From assembly GCF_019303475.1 (NCBI RefSeq), contig NZ_JABLSI010000028.1, positions 52,944 through 116,943 of the forward strand: DNA of 64,000 bases. Reading direction: 5' to 3'. The stretch is from Streptomyces sp. JJ38 (lineage in GTDB: Bacteria > Actinomycetota > Actinomycetes > Streptomycetales > Streptomycetaceae). The translations under genes and the position numbers were made by a program. Below the pieces are notes generated by a model, which was not told where the DNA came from, made no database searches, and worked only from the letters and a program-made list of their open reading frames with translations. This document shows, piece after piece, positions 23,267 through 31,718 of this stretch (position 1 is the first letter of the stretch; the number at the start of each line of letters is the position of its first letter).

Positions 23267-24424
23267 TCACAGCCCCATCGACTTGGCCACGATCGAGCGC
23301 ATGACCTCGCTCGTGCCGCCGTAGATGCGGGTGACGCGGGTGTCCGCGTACAGCCGCGCGATGGGGTACTCCCGCATGTAACCGTAGCCGCCGTGGAGCT
23401 GGAGGCAGCGGTCGATGACGGTGGCCGCGGTCTCGGTGGTGAACAGCTTGGCGGAGGCTGCGTCGGCGGCCGTCAGCTCGCCGGCGTCGTGCGCCTCCAG
23501 CGCCCGGTCGACGACGGCCTCCATGGCGTCCACGTCGGACTTGCAGTCGGCGAGGACGAACTTGGTGTTCTGGAACGAGGCGACGGACCGCCCGAAGACC
23601 GTCCGGTCGGTGACGTACTCCTGGGCGAAGCGCACCGCCGCGGCGGCCTGGGCGTAGGCACCCACCGCGATCCCCAGCCGCTCCTGCGGCAGGTTGTGGG
23701 TCAGGTACTCGAAGCCCTTGCCCTCCTCGCCGAGCAGGTCCTCGACGGGCACCTTGACGTCGGTGAAGCTCAGCTCGGCGGTGTCGGACGTCTTCAGACC
23801 GAGCTTGTCGAGCGTGCGGCCGACCTCGTACCCCTCGCTGCGGACGTCGACGACGAGGATGGAGATGCCGGAGCGCCGGTCCTCGGGGGTCGGCGGCGCG
23901 GTGCGGGCGCAGACCAGCATGCGGTCCGCCTGCACGCCGCCGGTGATGAACGTCTTGGCCCCGTTGAGGACGTAGTGCGTGCCGTCGTCGGAGAGCTTCG
24001 CCGTGGTCTTCATCCCCGCCAGGTCGGAGCCGGTGCCGGGCTCCGTCATGGCGATGGCGGTCATCATCTCGCCGGACACGAAGGCCGGCATCCAGCGCCG
24101 GAGCTGCTCCTTCGTGCCGTACTTGAGCAGGTAGGGCAGGCAGAGCGCGGTGTGGACGTTCGAACCGCCGAAGCTGACCCCGGCGCGGGCGCACTCCTCG
24201 CTGATCACGGCGTGGAACTTGAAGCTCGTCTCCCCGGCACCGCCGTACTCCTCGGGCACCTCGATCCCGAAGACGCCCAGCTCGCCGAGCTTGCGGTAGA
24301 GGTCCCGCGAGACCATGCCCCGCTGCTCCCACTCCGGATAGTGCGGCACGACCTCGGCGGCGATGAACTCCCGGATCGTCTGCCGGAACGCCTCATGGTC
24401 CTTGTTGAACACCGTGCGACGCAT
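23267..24424 (-). CDS. Acyl-CoA dehydrogenase
   Basis: A 385-residue FAD enzyme that introduces the 2,3-double bond into acyl-CoA. Family motifs are AMTEPGTGSDLAGMKT (signature 1), YVLNGAKTFITGG for FAD binding, and QLHGGYGYMREYPIARLYADTR with TRIYGGTSEVMRS at the C-terminus. The start ATG at 24424 has GAGGGAGG 7-8 nt upstream; the frame extends to 24478 but that part lies over the promoter. tesB follows in the same operon. A palindrome with core AAGCGCTT just upstream suggests control by a TetR-type acyl-CoA-responsive repressor. Chain-length preference cannot be read from sequence. Confidence 0.95.
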   Translation of the reverse strand: MRRTVFNKDHEAFRQTIREFIAAEVVPHYPEWEQRGMVSRDLYRKLGELGVFGIEVPEEYGGAGETSFKFHAVISEECARAGVSFGGSNVHTALCLPYLLKYGTKEQLRRWMPAFVSGEMMTAIAMTEPGTGSDLAGMKTTAKLSDDGTHYVLNGAKTFITGGVQADRMLVCARTAPPTPEDRRSGISILVVDVRSEGYEVGRTLDKLGLKTSDTAELSFTDVKVPVEDLLGEEGKGFEYLTHNLPQERLGIAVGAYAQAAAAVRFAQEYVTDRTVFGRSVASFQNTKFVLADCKSDVDAMEAVVDRALEAHDAGELTAADAASAKLFTTETAATVIDRCLQLHGGYGYMREYPIARLYADTRVTRIYGGTSEVMRSIVAKSMGL

Positions 24425-24461
24425 GGGCGCGCCTCCCTCGGATCGGTCCTGGCACTCGCTT

Positions 24462-24475
24462 TCTAAGCGCTTGCT
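24462..24475. promoter_or_regulatory. TetR-type operator candidate upstream of acyl-CoA dehydrogenase/tesB
   Basis: TCTAAGCGCTTGCT matches the symmetric AGCAAGCGCTTGCT type at 12 of 14 positions, a pattern common before acyl-CoA metabolism genes under TetR-family repressors. It is about 40 nt upstream of the start codon. Confidence 0.45.
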
Positions 24476-24567
24476 CATTTGACGCTACCCAGCGTCCCCC
24501 CAGGTGTCCAGAGCCCGCACGCGACCGGAGCGGACTCGCCCGCCGACCGCGGGTAGCCTGCACCGGC

Positions 24568-24945
24568 ATGGACGACGGCATTCGCGAGGACGTGTACGTG
24601 GGCCACGCGGCCCGGGACGCCGCCCTGGACCGGGGTTGGCTGCTGGGCCACTTCAAGTCTCCCGGAGACCCGCGGCACAGCGAGGACGTGGAGATCAAGT
24701 GGGGCGTGCACCCCGTCGGCGACCGGCGGGCGGAGTGGGTGACGGGTGAGACCCGTACCGCTCTCCTCGTCCTCATCAGCGGCCGGTTCCGGCTGGAGTT
24801 CCCCGGCCGCAGCGTCACGCTGGCCGAGCAAGGCGACTACGTGGTCTGGGGCAAGGGCGTGGACCACTCCTGGTACGCGGAGGAGGAGTCCGTGGTCCTC
24901 ACCGTCCGCTGGCCCTCCGTCGCGGGCTACCGGGTGCCGGGGTGA
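24568..24945 (+). CDS. Cupin-fold protein of unknown function
   Basis: A 125-residue single-domain cupin. The barrel motifs are loose: EIKWGVHPVGDRR, TRTALLVLISGRFRLEF (typical cupin strand with G) and QGDYVVWGKGVDHSWYAEEE with His for metal binding. Relatives in streptomycetes are annotated as cupins, sometimes misleadingly as signal peptidase. No ribosome binding site precedes the ATG; TAGCCT lies 8 nt upstream, consistent with a leaderless mRNA. It is divergent from the acyl-CoA dehydrogenase operon and convergent with tRNA-His. Confidence 0.8.
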   Translation: MDDGIREDVYVGHAARDAALDRGWLLGHFKSPGDPRHSEDVEIKWGVHPVGDRRAEWVTGETRTALLVLISGRFRLEFPGRSVTLAEQGDYVVWGKGVDHSWYAEEESVVLTVRWPSVAGYRVPG

Positions 24946-25040
24946 AGGGACGCGCGCATCGGGGCGGCTGACGTCCCGTCGCGTTTCCCCCGGCCGGATC
25001 CCCGGGCCCCGGGGGCCCCAGGGGCCACACCCGCACGACA

Positions 25041-25078
25041 AAGGCCCGTGACCTGCGTTTCCGCAGGTCACGGGCCTT
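25041..25078 (-). terminator. Terminator of tRNA-His
   Basis: AAGGCCCGTGACCTGCG and CGCAGGTCACGGGCCTT form a perfect 17-bp stem with a 4-nt loop, immediately after the tRNA. It could also stop transcription from the cupin gene. Confidence 0.95.
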
Positions 25079-25085
25079 CTCTCAA

Positions 25086-25160
25086 GGGTGAACGACGGGA
25101 CTTGAACCCGCGACATCCTGGACCACAACCAGGTGCTCTACCAACTGAGCTACGCCCACC
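25086..25160 (-). tRNA. tRNA-His (anticodon GTG)
   Basis: The minus strand folds as a full cloverleaf with anticodon loop TTGTGGT inside the CCTGG/CCAGG stem, the T-loop GGTTCAAGTCC and the D-arm GCTCAGTTGGTAGAGC. The extra 5' G expected for tRNA-His is encoded at 25160, opposite the discriminator C. CCA is not fully encoded. A strong terminator follows directly. Confidence 0.97.
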
Positions 25161-25312
25161 ACGACCGGCTTTCGGGGGCTTCCCGCACCGGCCGGATACG
25201 AGTGTACAGGGTCTTCGGCGGTGGTCGCGCACGCCTTTTCGGGCCGCGCTCCGCGACCCGCCCGCACGCCGGGTTCGCGCCGCCGGTGTGCCGGGCGGGG
25301 CGCGCGACCCGC

Positions 25313-25912
25313 TCAGGCGCCGCCGGTGTGCCGGGCCGCGATTGCCTTGGCGGTCTCGGAGTCCGGTCCCGGTGCCGGGACGAAGACGGCCTCCCGGTAG
25401 TAGCGCAGCTCCGCGATGGACTCGCGGATGTCGGCCAGGGCGCGGTGCGTGCCGCCCTTCTCCGGGCTGTTGAAGTACGCCTTCGGATACCAGCGCCGGG
25501 CCAGCTCCTTGACGGAGGAGACGTCCACGAGCCGGTAGTGCAGGTGGGAGTCCAGGGTGGGCATGTCCCGGTGGAGGAACCCGCGGTCGGTGGCGATGGA
25601 GTTCCCGCACAGCGGCGCCCGCCCCGCCTCCGGCACGTGCTCCTTCACGTAGGCGAGCACCTGCGCCTCGGCGTCGGCCAACGTCGTGCCACCGTCGAGG
25701 AGGTCCAGCAGGCCCGAGGTGGTGTGCATCGCGCGCACGACGTCCGGCATGTTCGCCAGCGCCTCGGCAGGGGGGCGGATGACGACGTCCACCCCCTCGC
25801 CGAGGACGTTCAGCTCTCCGTCGGTCACCAGCGCGGCCACCTCGACGAGAGCGTCGTCGGTCAGCGAGAGGCCGGTCATCTCGCAGTCGATCCACACCAT
25901 CCGATCGTTCAT
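25313..25912 (-). CDS. orn: Oligoribonuclease
   Basis: A 199-residue DEDDh 3'-5' exoribonuclease that degrades 2-5-mers of RNA, including pGpG from c-di-GMP breakdown. Catalytic residues are visible: Asp9 and Glu11 in WIDCEMTGL, the middle Asp in NSIATDRGFLHRDMP, and the terminal His and Asp in THRALADI. Length and layout are standard. The ATG at 25912 begins MNDRMVWIDCE. adpA lies 38 nt upstream on the same strand, the adpA-orn order known in streptomycetes, where orn mutants are affected in development. tRNA-His lies downstream. Confidence 0.97.
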   Translation of the reverse strand: MNDRMVWIDCEMTGLSLTDDALVEVAALVTDGELNVLGEGVDVVIRPPAEALANMPDVVRAMHTTSGLLDLLDGGTTLADAEAQVLAYVKEHVPEAGRAPLCGNSIATDRGFLHRDMPTLDSHLHYRLVDVSSVKELARRWYPKAYFNSPEKGGTHRALADIRESIAELRYYREAVFVPAPGPDSETAKAIAARHTGGA

Positions 25913-25950
25913 GCGGGTAACCCTACGTTGACCGGACGCCCCGCGGACCC

Positions 25951-27246
25951 TCAGGACGTCACGTGACCGCGCTGGCCGGGCACCCTGGCCGCGTACGCCT
26001 CCGAGCGCGCCCGACCGTGGCTCACCGCCCCGCCGGGGCCGCCGCCGGCCCCGCCGTGGCCGCCCGGGCCGCCGCCGGCCCCGGCGGCGACGAGGGCGCC
26101 GTCCGGGAAGCCGCCCTCGGGCCCGCTCTCCGGGCGCGACGGCGGGAGGCGGAACGACCCCGCGGGTGGTCCGCCCTCCGTGCCGTGGCCGTCCGGCCCG
26201 GGCCCGTCGTGCGCGGCCGGACGCCGGGCCCGGTACGCCGCCCGGTAGGTGGCCGGTGAGGCGCCGAGCTGCCGCCGGAAGTGCCCGCGCAGCGCGACCG
26301 GGGAACGGAAGCCGCAGCGGGCCGCGACCTCGTCCACCGAGTACTCGGAGTTCTCCAGGAGCCGCTGTGCCTGAAGCACCCGCTGGGTGATCAGCCACTG
26401 CAGCGGCGCGCTGCCGGTCAGCGCGCGGAACCGCCGGTCGAAGGTGCGCCTGCTCATGTACGCACGGGCGGCCAGCGCCTCCACGTCGAACTGCTCGTGG
26501 AGGTGCTCCAGCGCCCAGGCGACGACCTCGGCCAGCGGGTCGGTCCCGATCTCTTCTGGTAAAGACCTGTCCAGCCGGTGCAACTGGCCCACGTCGGCGG
26601 CGTTTCCGCGCCGGGGTGGCACCACGAGCCGCCGGGCCAGGGCGCCGGCCGCCTCCGCACCGTGGTCGCTGCGGACGACGTGCAGGCACAGGTCGATGCC
26701 GGCCGCCGTCCCCGCGGAGGTCAGGATGTCGCCGTCGTCGACGAACAGTTCACGCGGATCCACGTGGACGGCCGGATAACGCTTGGCCAGTGTGGGTGCG
26801 TACATCCAGTGGGTCGTCGCCGGGCGGCCGTCGAGCAGCCCCGCCGCGGCGAGGACGAACGCGCCGGTGCACAGGCCCATGACCCGTGCGCCCTCCTGGT
26901 GGGCGCGGCGCAGAGCGTCCAGGGCCGCGGCCGGTGGTGGTTGGGTGATCGAACGCCAGGCGGGGACGACGACCGTCCCGGCCCGGGATATCGCGTCGAT
27001 GCCGTAGGGCGCCGACAGTTCGAGGCCCCCAGTGGTGCGCAGCGGTCCGTCCTCGCCGGCGCAGACGAGCAGCCGGTACCGCGGTACTCCCGCATCCTGC
27101 CGGTCGACGCCGAAGACGGAGAGCGGGATCGAGCTCTCGAATATCGGCCCACCGCCGAACAGCAGCACCGCCACGATCTCACGACGCCGCCGGGCGGTCA
27201 GCTTCCGGACGTGCGTCGCGGGGCCGTGCGATGGGTCCTGGCTCAT
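25951..27246 (-). CDS. adpA: AdpA, AraC-family master regulator of development (TTA codon)
   Basis: A 431-residue regulator with an N-terminal DJ-1/PfpI (GATase1-like) domain (about 24-205; LCTGAFVLAAAGLLDG around the nucleophile elbow) and a C-terminal AraC helix-turn-helix pair (about 240-345; AYMSRRTFDRRFRALTG and VDEVAARCGFRSPVALRGHF). The last 85 residues are Gly/Pro-rich. Codon 229 is TTA (26560-26562), in the segment DRSLPEEIG between the two domains, exactly the place where streptomycete adpA carries its bldA-dependent TTA. AdpA activates sporulation and secondary-metabolism genes. The ATG at 27246 has AGGGGGG upstream. About 1 kb of non-coding DNA precedes it, with a BldD-like site. 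Confidence 0.97.
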   Translation of the reverse strand: MSQDPSHGPATHVRKLTARRRREIVAVLLFGGGPIFESSIPLSVFGVDRQDAGVPRYRLLVCAGEDGPLRTTGGLELSAPYGIDAISRAGTVVVPAWRSITQPPPAAALDALRRAHQEGARVMGLCTGAFVLAAAGLLDGRPATTHWMYAPTLAKRYPAVHVDPRELFVDDGDILTSAGTAAGIDLCLHVVRSDHGAEAAGALARRLVVPPRRGNAADVGQLHRLDRSLPEEIGTDPLAEVVAWALEHLHEQFDVEALAARAYMSRRTFDRRFRALTGSAPLQWLITQRVLQAQRLLENSEYSVDEVAARCGFRSPVALRGHFRRQLGASPATYRAAYRARRPAAHDGPGPDGHGTEGGPPAGSFRLPPSRPESGPEGGFPDGALVAAGAGGGPGGHGGAGGGPGGAVSHGRARSEAYAARVPGQRGHVTS

Positions 27247-27360
27247 GTGGTCAAGCCCCCCTCAGTGGTCGCTTTCCTCTCGGTGTTGCACGGTTTCCCC
27301 CGCCGTGGTTCTGCCAAGATCGAATCTACTGCGTCGTAGGCAGTCGCCGTGACAAGTTCA

Positions 27361-27373
27361 TCACTCAGTGCTT
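27361..27373. promoter_or_regulatory. BldD-like box upstream of adpA
   Basis: TCACTCAGTGCTT agrees with the BldD consensus TNACNCWGNGTNA at 7 of 9 fixed positions, about 115 nt before the adpA start. The BldD regulon is known to include adpA (bldH). An overlapping inverted repeat GTGA-N8-TCAC is also present. Confidence 0.4.
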
Positions 27374-28178
27374 TGTCGACAACACAACGTGGCGTAAAGC
27401 ATTCGATCACGAAGCGTTGCATCCGTCGACGCCCCCCAGGGTTGCCACGGCCGTCCAACCGGGGCTGCGTATGGTGCGTTCACCGGTTGCACTCCTTTCA
27501 CTCCTGGTGGAGCGGGCGATATGAGTGCTCCTGCCAAGGTGTGTACCACGTTCGGAAGTTGGCCGAAAAGAGTGCATGCCCGTCGGTCACTTCGCCCCCC
27601 GTGCACCCGAACAACCCGGTCGGCGCGCCACTCGGGCACCCCCGGGCCTACCGTGCGCCGCCCCCACCCGTCCGCGCCCGACCCGCCTCCCCCCGCGACC
27701 ACACCGGCCCGGGGCCACACCGAGCCTGACCAGCCGCGACGGCAGGTGAGCCGATGGAGGCCGCCTCGGCCGAAGAGTGCTCAACGACGCAGCTCCGCCA
27801 CGATGCCGAAGCGACTGGCGTTCGACTCGACTTCGGCCACGGCGTCGGCGGAGCACCGGGGGCGCACGGAAGCACACGGCCGTGCTCCGACGGCGGTTCG
27901 TGGCATGTCACGACGAAGACCGGACGACGACGGCCGGACACGCCCGCCCTGTCGCACGGGCCGCGCGGGCGCCGGACGGGGGGGCGCCCGCCGGATCGGC
28001 AAGCCCAGGGCCGGTGCCGCCCGGGGGCCGCCACCGGCCCGCCCGGGCGCAGCGACCTGCGCCGCACCCGGACACGCACGAGGACGCGCACGAGACGGCG
28101 TTGCGCGGGGGCGCCCTCTCGGGCATGCTTCGGCCTCAATCCTCCGGACGAGCGGTCCGAGTCCCTGTGCACGGCGTG

Positions 28179-28205
28179 TGTAGGGCCGTACCCTCGGGGT
28201 ACGGG
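28179..28205 (+). promoter_or_regulatory. SigB-family (stress) promoter candidate for usp
   Basis: GTGT, then 15 nt, then GGGTAC (28198-28203) matches the GNNT-N14-16-GGGTA(C/T) pattern of Streptomyces SigB-type stress sigma factors. The -10 element is also the right arm of a perfect inverted repeat CCGTACCC-TCG-GGGTACGG. The usp start follows 85 nt later. Confidence 0.45.
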
Positions 28206-28287
28206 GGAGGAAAAGGCAGTTACCAGACTTTATTGAGCCCACAACCATCCGCCTTCCTCATCCGAGGACTTCTTCGCCGAGACGCTC

Positions 28288-28818
28288 ATGGCCGGACACG
28301 AGATCCCCGAACCTGCGGACCGCAAGCCGGTCGCCGACCCTCCGGCGCCCCACGACGCGGTACCGGACACCACGCCGGCCCCTCACCCCTGTGACCCGGC
28401 CTTCCAGCACGGCGTCGTCGTCGGCTTCGACGGCTCGGTCTCCAGCGAGCGGGCGCTCGCCTACGGCATCGGCATGGCCCGCCGGTCCGGCTCGGGCCTG
28501 ATCATCGTCCACGTCGCCAACCGGCTGCCGACGACGGTGTGGGCCGGCTGCGAACCCCCGGTCTTCGTCGACGTACCCGACCACCGCACCGAGGTGCTCG
28601 GGCTGGAGCTGGCCTGCGCGGAGCACCTCTCCGAGGTGCCGTGGATCCTCGTCGAGCGCGGCGGGGACATCTGCCACGAACTGGAGGAGGTCGGCCGCGA
28701 GTACGAGGCCGACGCCATCGTCGTGGGCTCGACACACGGCATCGTCGGCCGGATCTTCGGTTCCGTGGCCGGGCGACTGGCCCGGCGGGCACAGCGCCCC
28801 GTCGTCGTCATCCCCTGA
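28288..28818 (+). CDS. Universal stress protein (UspA family)
   Basis: A 176-residue protein with a single Usp domain after a 40-residue Pro/Ala/Asp-rich leader. The domain starts at HGVVVGFDGSVSSERALAY, with the Asp that contacts ATP, and ends with the nucleotide-binding loop in GSTHGIVGRIFGSVAG followed by RRAQRPVVVIP. It is therefore likely an ATP-binding Usp. The ATG at 28288 has only a weak ribosome binding site. A stress-sigma-type promoter upstream fits induction under osmotic, oxidative or stationary-phase stress. It is divergent from adpA and convergent with glmS. Confidence 0.93.
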   Translation: MAGHEIPEPADRKPVADPPAPHDAVPDTTPAPHPCDPAFQHGVVVGFDGSVSSERALAYGIGMARRSGSGLIIVHVANRLPTTVWAGCEPPVFVDVPDHRTEVLGLELACAEHLSEVPWILVERGGDICHELEEVGREYEADAIVVGSTHGIVGRIFGSVAGRLARRAQRPVVVIP

Positions 28819-29171
28819 GCCGCGCAGCGTACCGAAGCGCGTCACCCGGGAGAGGCCTCGCCGTGGAACGCGGCGCCGTGGAGGGCGCCGACCCGAAGGG
28901 CATCGGGCTCGGAGCGCATGGCCCCTGCGGCACGTTGGCCCCCACGCGCCACCTCGCTCCCGAGGCGGGCGCCCGGTGCACGCGAAGTGCGGCTCCGGGC
29001 GCGTGCCACCATACGCACCCGGAGCCGCCCTGGCGGCCCGGCGTCGCCCATTACGCCGGGCCTCGCCGCCGAACCGGGACCGTCACCTCCCCGTCGGCAG
29101 CACGTTGACGGGTGTATGCCCGTCACGAGCGCACAGTGCACCTGCTACGCGAGAGTAGCTTCGGGTCCCAC
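28819..29171. other. Non-coding gap between usp and glmS
   Basis: About 350 bp between convergent genes with no convincing reading frame. It contains a small hairpin, TGACGGG-TGTATG-CCCGTCA (29106-29125), otherwise nothing I can assign. Confidence 0.5.
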
Positions 29172-29206
29172 GGCGGGGCGGGACCCACGCCGGGTCCCGC
29201 CCCGCC
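29172..29206 (-). terminator. Terminator of glmS
   Basis: GGCGGGGCGGGACCC and GGGTCCCGCCCCGCC form a perfect 15-bp stem with a 5-nt loop, ending 5 nt from the glmS stop. Confidence 0.9.
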
Positions 29207-29210
29207 GAAC

Positions 29211-31037
29211 TCACTCCACGGTGACGGACTTGGCCAGGTTGCGGGGCTTGTCGATGTCGCGGCCGAGGGCCAGGGCCGTGTGGTAGGCGAGGAGTTGGAG
29301 CGGGATGCCCATGAGGATCGGGTCGAGCTCCGGCTCGTTGGCCGGTACGACGATCGTGTGGTCGGCCTTCTCCTGCTCGCTGTGGGCCACGGCGAGGATG
29401 CGGCCGCTGCGGGCCTTGATCTCCTCCAGCGTTGCCCGGTTCTTCTCCTCCAGGTCGTCCTCGGGGACGATCGCCACCGTCGGCACGGCGGGCTCGATGA
29501 GGGCGAGGGGACCGTGCTTCAGCTCCGAGGCGGGGTAGGCCTCGGCGTGGATGTAGGAGATCTCCTTGAGCTTGAGGGAGGCCTCCAGGGCCACCGGGTA
29601 GCCACGCACCCGGCCGACGAACATCATCGACTTGGCCTCGGCGTAGTCCTTCGCGAGCTCCGCGATGCGGTCCTCCTGCGCGACGATCTCCGCGATCTGC
29701 CCGGGGAGCTTGCGCAGCCCCTCGATGACGCGCTTGCCGTCGGCCACGGACAGGTCGCGGATGCGGCCCAGGTGTAGGGCGAGCAGGGCGAAGGCCACGG
29801 CGGTGTTGGTGAAGCACTTGGTGGAGACGACGCACACCTCCGGCCCGGCGTGGACGTAGACGCCGCCGTCGGTCTCCCGGGCGATGGCCGAGCCGACGAC
29901 GTTGACGACGCCGAGCACCCGCGCGCCCTTGCGCCCCAGCTCCTGGACGGCGGCCAGGGTGTCGTAGGTCTCACCGGACTGGCTGACGGCGATGTAGAGG
30001 GTGTCCGGGTCCACGACGGCGTTGCGGTAGCGGAACTCGCTGGCCGGTTCGGCGTCGGCCGGGATGCGGGCCAGCTCCTCGATGAGCTGGGCGCCGATGA
30101 GCCCGGCGTGGTAGGCGGAGCCGCAGCCGAGGATCTTCACCCGGCGCACGGCGCGGGCCTCGCGGGCGTCCATGTTGAGGCCGCCGAGCCGGACGGTGGC
30201 GAACCGGTCGTCGATCCGGCCGCGCAGGACGCGGTCGACGGCGTCGGGCTGCTCGGCGATCTCCTTGTGCATGAACGTGTCGTGACCGCCCATGTCGTAG
30301 GACTCGGCGGCCCACTCCACCGTCTCCGGGGTGGCGGAGGTACGGGAGCCCTCGGTGGTGTACGTGCGGTAGTCGTCGGCCTTGAGGGTGGCCATCTCGC
30401 CGTCGTCCAGGGTGACGACCTGGCGGGTGTGGGAGACCAGCGCGGCGACGTCGGAGGCGACGAGCATCTCGTGCTCCCCGATGCCCAGCAGGACGGGCGA
30501 GCCGTTGCGGGCGACGACGATGCGGTCGGGGAAGTCGGCGTGCAGCACCGCGATGCCGTAGGTGCCCTCGATGACGGCGAGCGCCTCGCGGACCTTCTCC
30601 TCCAGCGTCTCGCCCTGGGCCCGGCCCACGAGGTGCGCGATGACCTCGGTGTCGGTCTCCGAGGCGAAGACGACGCCGTCGGCGGTGAGCTTGGCGCGCA
30701 GCTCGGCGGCGTTGTCGACGATCCCGTTGTGGACGACGGCGACCTTGCCCTCGGCGTCCTGGTGCGGGTGGGCGTTCTCGTCGCTGGGCGCGCCGTGGGT
30801 GGCCCAGCGGGTGTGGGCGATGCCGGTGGTGCCCGCGAACCGCTTGGGCAGCCGGGCCTCCAGCTCCCGGACGCGGCCCTTGGCCCTGGCCGTCTTCAGA
30901 CCCGCGCTCTTGCCGGTGCCGCTGCTGTGGATGGCGATGCCGGCCGAGTCGTAGCCGCGGTACTCCAGCCGCTGCAGGCCCTCCAGCAGCAGGGGGGCCG
31001 CCTCCCGCTTGCCGATGTATCCCACGATTCCGCACAC
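29211..31037 (-). CDS. glmS: Glutamine-fructose-6-phosphate aminotransferase (isomerizing)
   Basis: A 608-residue enzyme that makes glucosamine-6-phosphate, the first step to UDP-GlcNAc for peptidoglycan. The N-terminal glutaminase domain begins CGIVGYIG, with the catalytic Cys exposed after Met removal, and carries HTRWATHGAPSDENAHPH. Two SIS isomerase domains follow (CGSAYHAGLIG, SQSGETYDTLAA, SLKLKEISYIHAEAYPASELKHGPLALIE), and the C-terminus ends NLAKSVTVE as in the family. The GTG at 31037 is preceded by GGAGAG at about 8 nt. A small gene of unknown function lies 53 nt upstream on the same strand. Confidence 0.98.
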   Translation of the reverse strand: MCGIVGYIGKREAAPLLLEGLQRLEYRGYDSAGIAIHSSGTGKSAGLKTARAKGRVRELEARLPKRFAGTTGIAHTRWATHGAPSDENAHPHQDAEGKVAVVHNGIVDNAAELRAKLTADGVVFASETDTEVIAHLVGRAQGETLEEKVREALAVIEGTYGIAVLHADFPDRIVVARNGSPVLLGIGEHEMLVASDVAALVSHTRQVVTLDDGEMATLKADDYRTYTTEGSRTSATPETVEWAAESYDMGGHDTFMHKEIAEQPDAVDRVLRGRIDDRFATVRLGGLNMDAREARAVRRVKILGCGSAYHAGLIGAQLIEELARIPADAEPASEFRYRNAVVDPDTLYIAVSQSGETYDTLAAVQELGRKGARVLGVVNVVGSAIARETDGGVYVHAGPEVCVVSTKCFTNTAVAFALLALHLGRIRDLSVADGKRVIEGLRKLPGQIAEIVAQEDRIAELAKDYAEAKSMMFVGRVRGYPVALEASLKLKEISYIHAEAYPASELKHGPLALIEPAVPTVAIVPEDDLEEKNRATLEEIKARSGRILAVAHSEQEKADHTIVVPANEPELDPILMGIPLQLLAYHTALALGRDIDKPRNLAKSVTVE

Positions 31038-31090
31038 AGGCGTCTCTCCTCGTCCGACTCGCCGGTCCCGGCCGGTCTCGTCCGTCGTGC

Positions 31091-31369
31091 TCAGCCGTAG
31101 ACGATGCGGCGCAGCTGCCGGAGGCTGAGCTCCGGCGGCGCGACGGCCCGGTACGGCAGTTCCGCTTGGATGCGCTCGAAGATCTCCGGATTGCGCAGCC
31201 CGCTGGACTGGAGCTCCCGGTGACGTCGGCGGACGTAGTCCTCGGCGGTCTCGTCGAAGTAGGCGAGCACGTCGAGGACGACCCGCGCCACCTCGCCCCG
31301 GGGCAGGGCCGTGGTGCGGGTCAGATGGTCGATGAGGTCGTCATGCGACGGCGTCCGACGTTCGAGCAC
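31091..31369 (-). CDS. Small conserved hypothetical protein upstream of glmS
   Basis: A 92-residue, helix-rich acidic/basic protein (RRTPSHDDLIDHLTRTTALP, VVLDVLAYFDETAEDYVRRR, RNPEIFERIQAEL). No domain is recognised. The GTG at 31369 lies 6 nt after CAGTAT, and TTGCGA stands 17 nt before that hexamer, giving a good leaderless promoter. The frame is open further upstream, but that would cross the promoter. The closeness to glmS suggests co-transcription. Confidence 0.7.
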   Translation of the reverse strand: MLERRTPSHDDLIDHLTRTTALPRGEVARVVLDVLAYFDETAEDYVRRRHRELQSSGLRNPEIFERIQAELPYRAVAPPELSLRQLRRIVYG

Positions 31370-31457
31370 GGACCGATACTGCGACCCGGGGACCCCTTTC
31401 GCAAATTTCCTGCCCGATTGCGGGCACGTTCGGCGCCCAGCGCGGGTTCGGCGACCG

Positions 31458-31718
31458 TCAGGCGCTGAAGGTGGCGACGAGGAAGAGCACGTAGAGGACG
31501 GCGAGCCCCCCGGTGGCCAGGCCGACGGCACACTGAGCGCGGTTGAGCCCCTTCCTCAGGCCGAAGGCCGCGAAGGTGGCGGCGAGGCTGCCGCAGAGCA
31601 GCGGGACCGCGATGCCGACAAGGCCGCTGAACACCGCGGCGATCAGAGCGACGACGCCCAGGGCCAGCGAGGTCGTCCCGTAGAGCGTCGCAGGACTGTC
31701 CTTGGTTCCAGTGGTCAT
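31458..31718 (-). CDS. Small membrane protein (DUF4190-like)
   Basis: An 86-residue protein with a short polar N-terminus and about three hydrophobic helices (SLALGVVALIAAVFSGLVG, AVPLLCGSLAATFAAFGL, AVGLATGGLAVLYVLFLVA). The pattern resembles the DUF4190 type of small membrane proteins, often found alone. The ATG at 31718 is preceded by GAGGA at 9 nt. Function unknown. Confidence 0.75.
   Translation of the reverse strand: MTTGTKDSPATLYGTTSLALGVVALIAAVFSGLVGIAVPLLCGSLAATFAAFGLRKGLNRAQCAVGLATGGLAVLYVLFLVATFSA

Larger units (their letters stand above)
27247..28287. other. Long adpA/usp intergenic regulatory region
   Basis: About 1040 bp between the divergent adpA and usp genes with no convincing gene; overlapping reading frames are Arg/Pro-rich shadows. 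The adpA-proximal 350 bp is distinctly lower in GC and contains the BldD-like site at 27361. The usp-proximal end contains a stress-sigma-type promoter. A long upstream leader is normal for adpA, which integrates several regulators. Confidence 0.6.

Noticed and set aside
27754..28248. Overlapping 150-220-codon frames on both strands in the adpA/usp gap
   Set aside because: Low-complexity Arg/Pro/Thr translations without start signals; one of them would run into the usp promoter.
28842..29141. 99-codon minus-strand frame between usp and glmS
   Set aside because: No ribosome binding site, compositionally random, would overlap a small hairpin.
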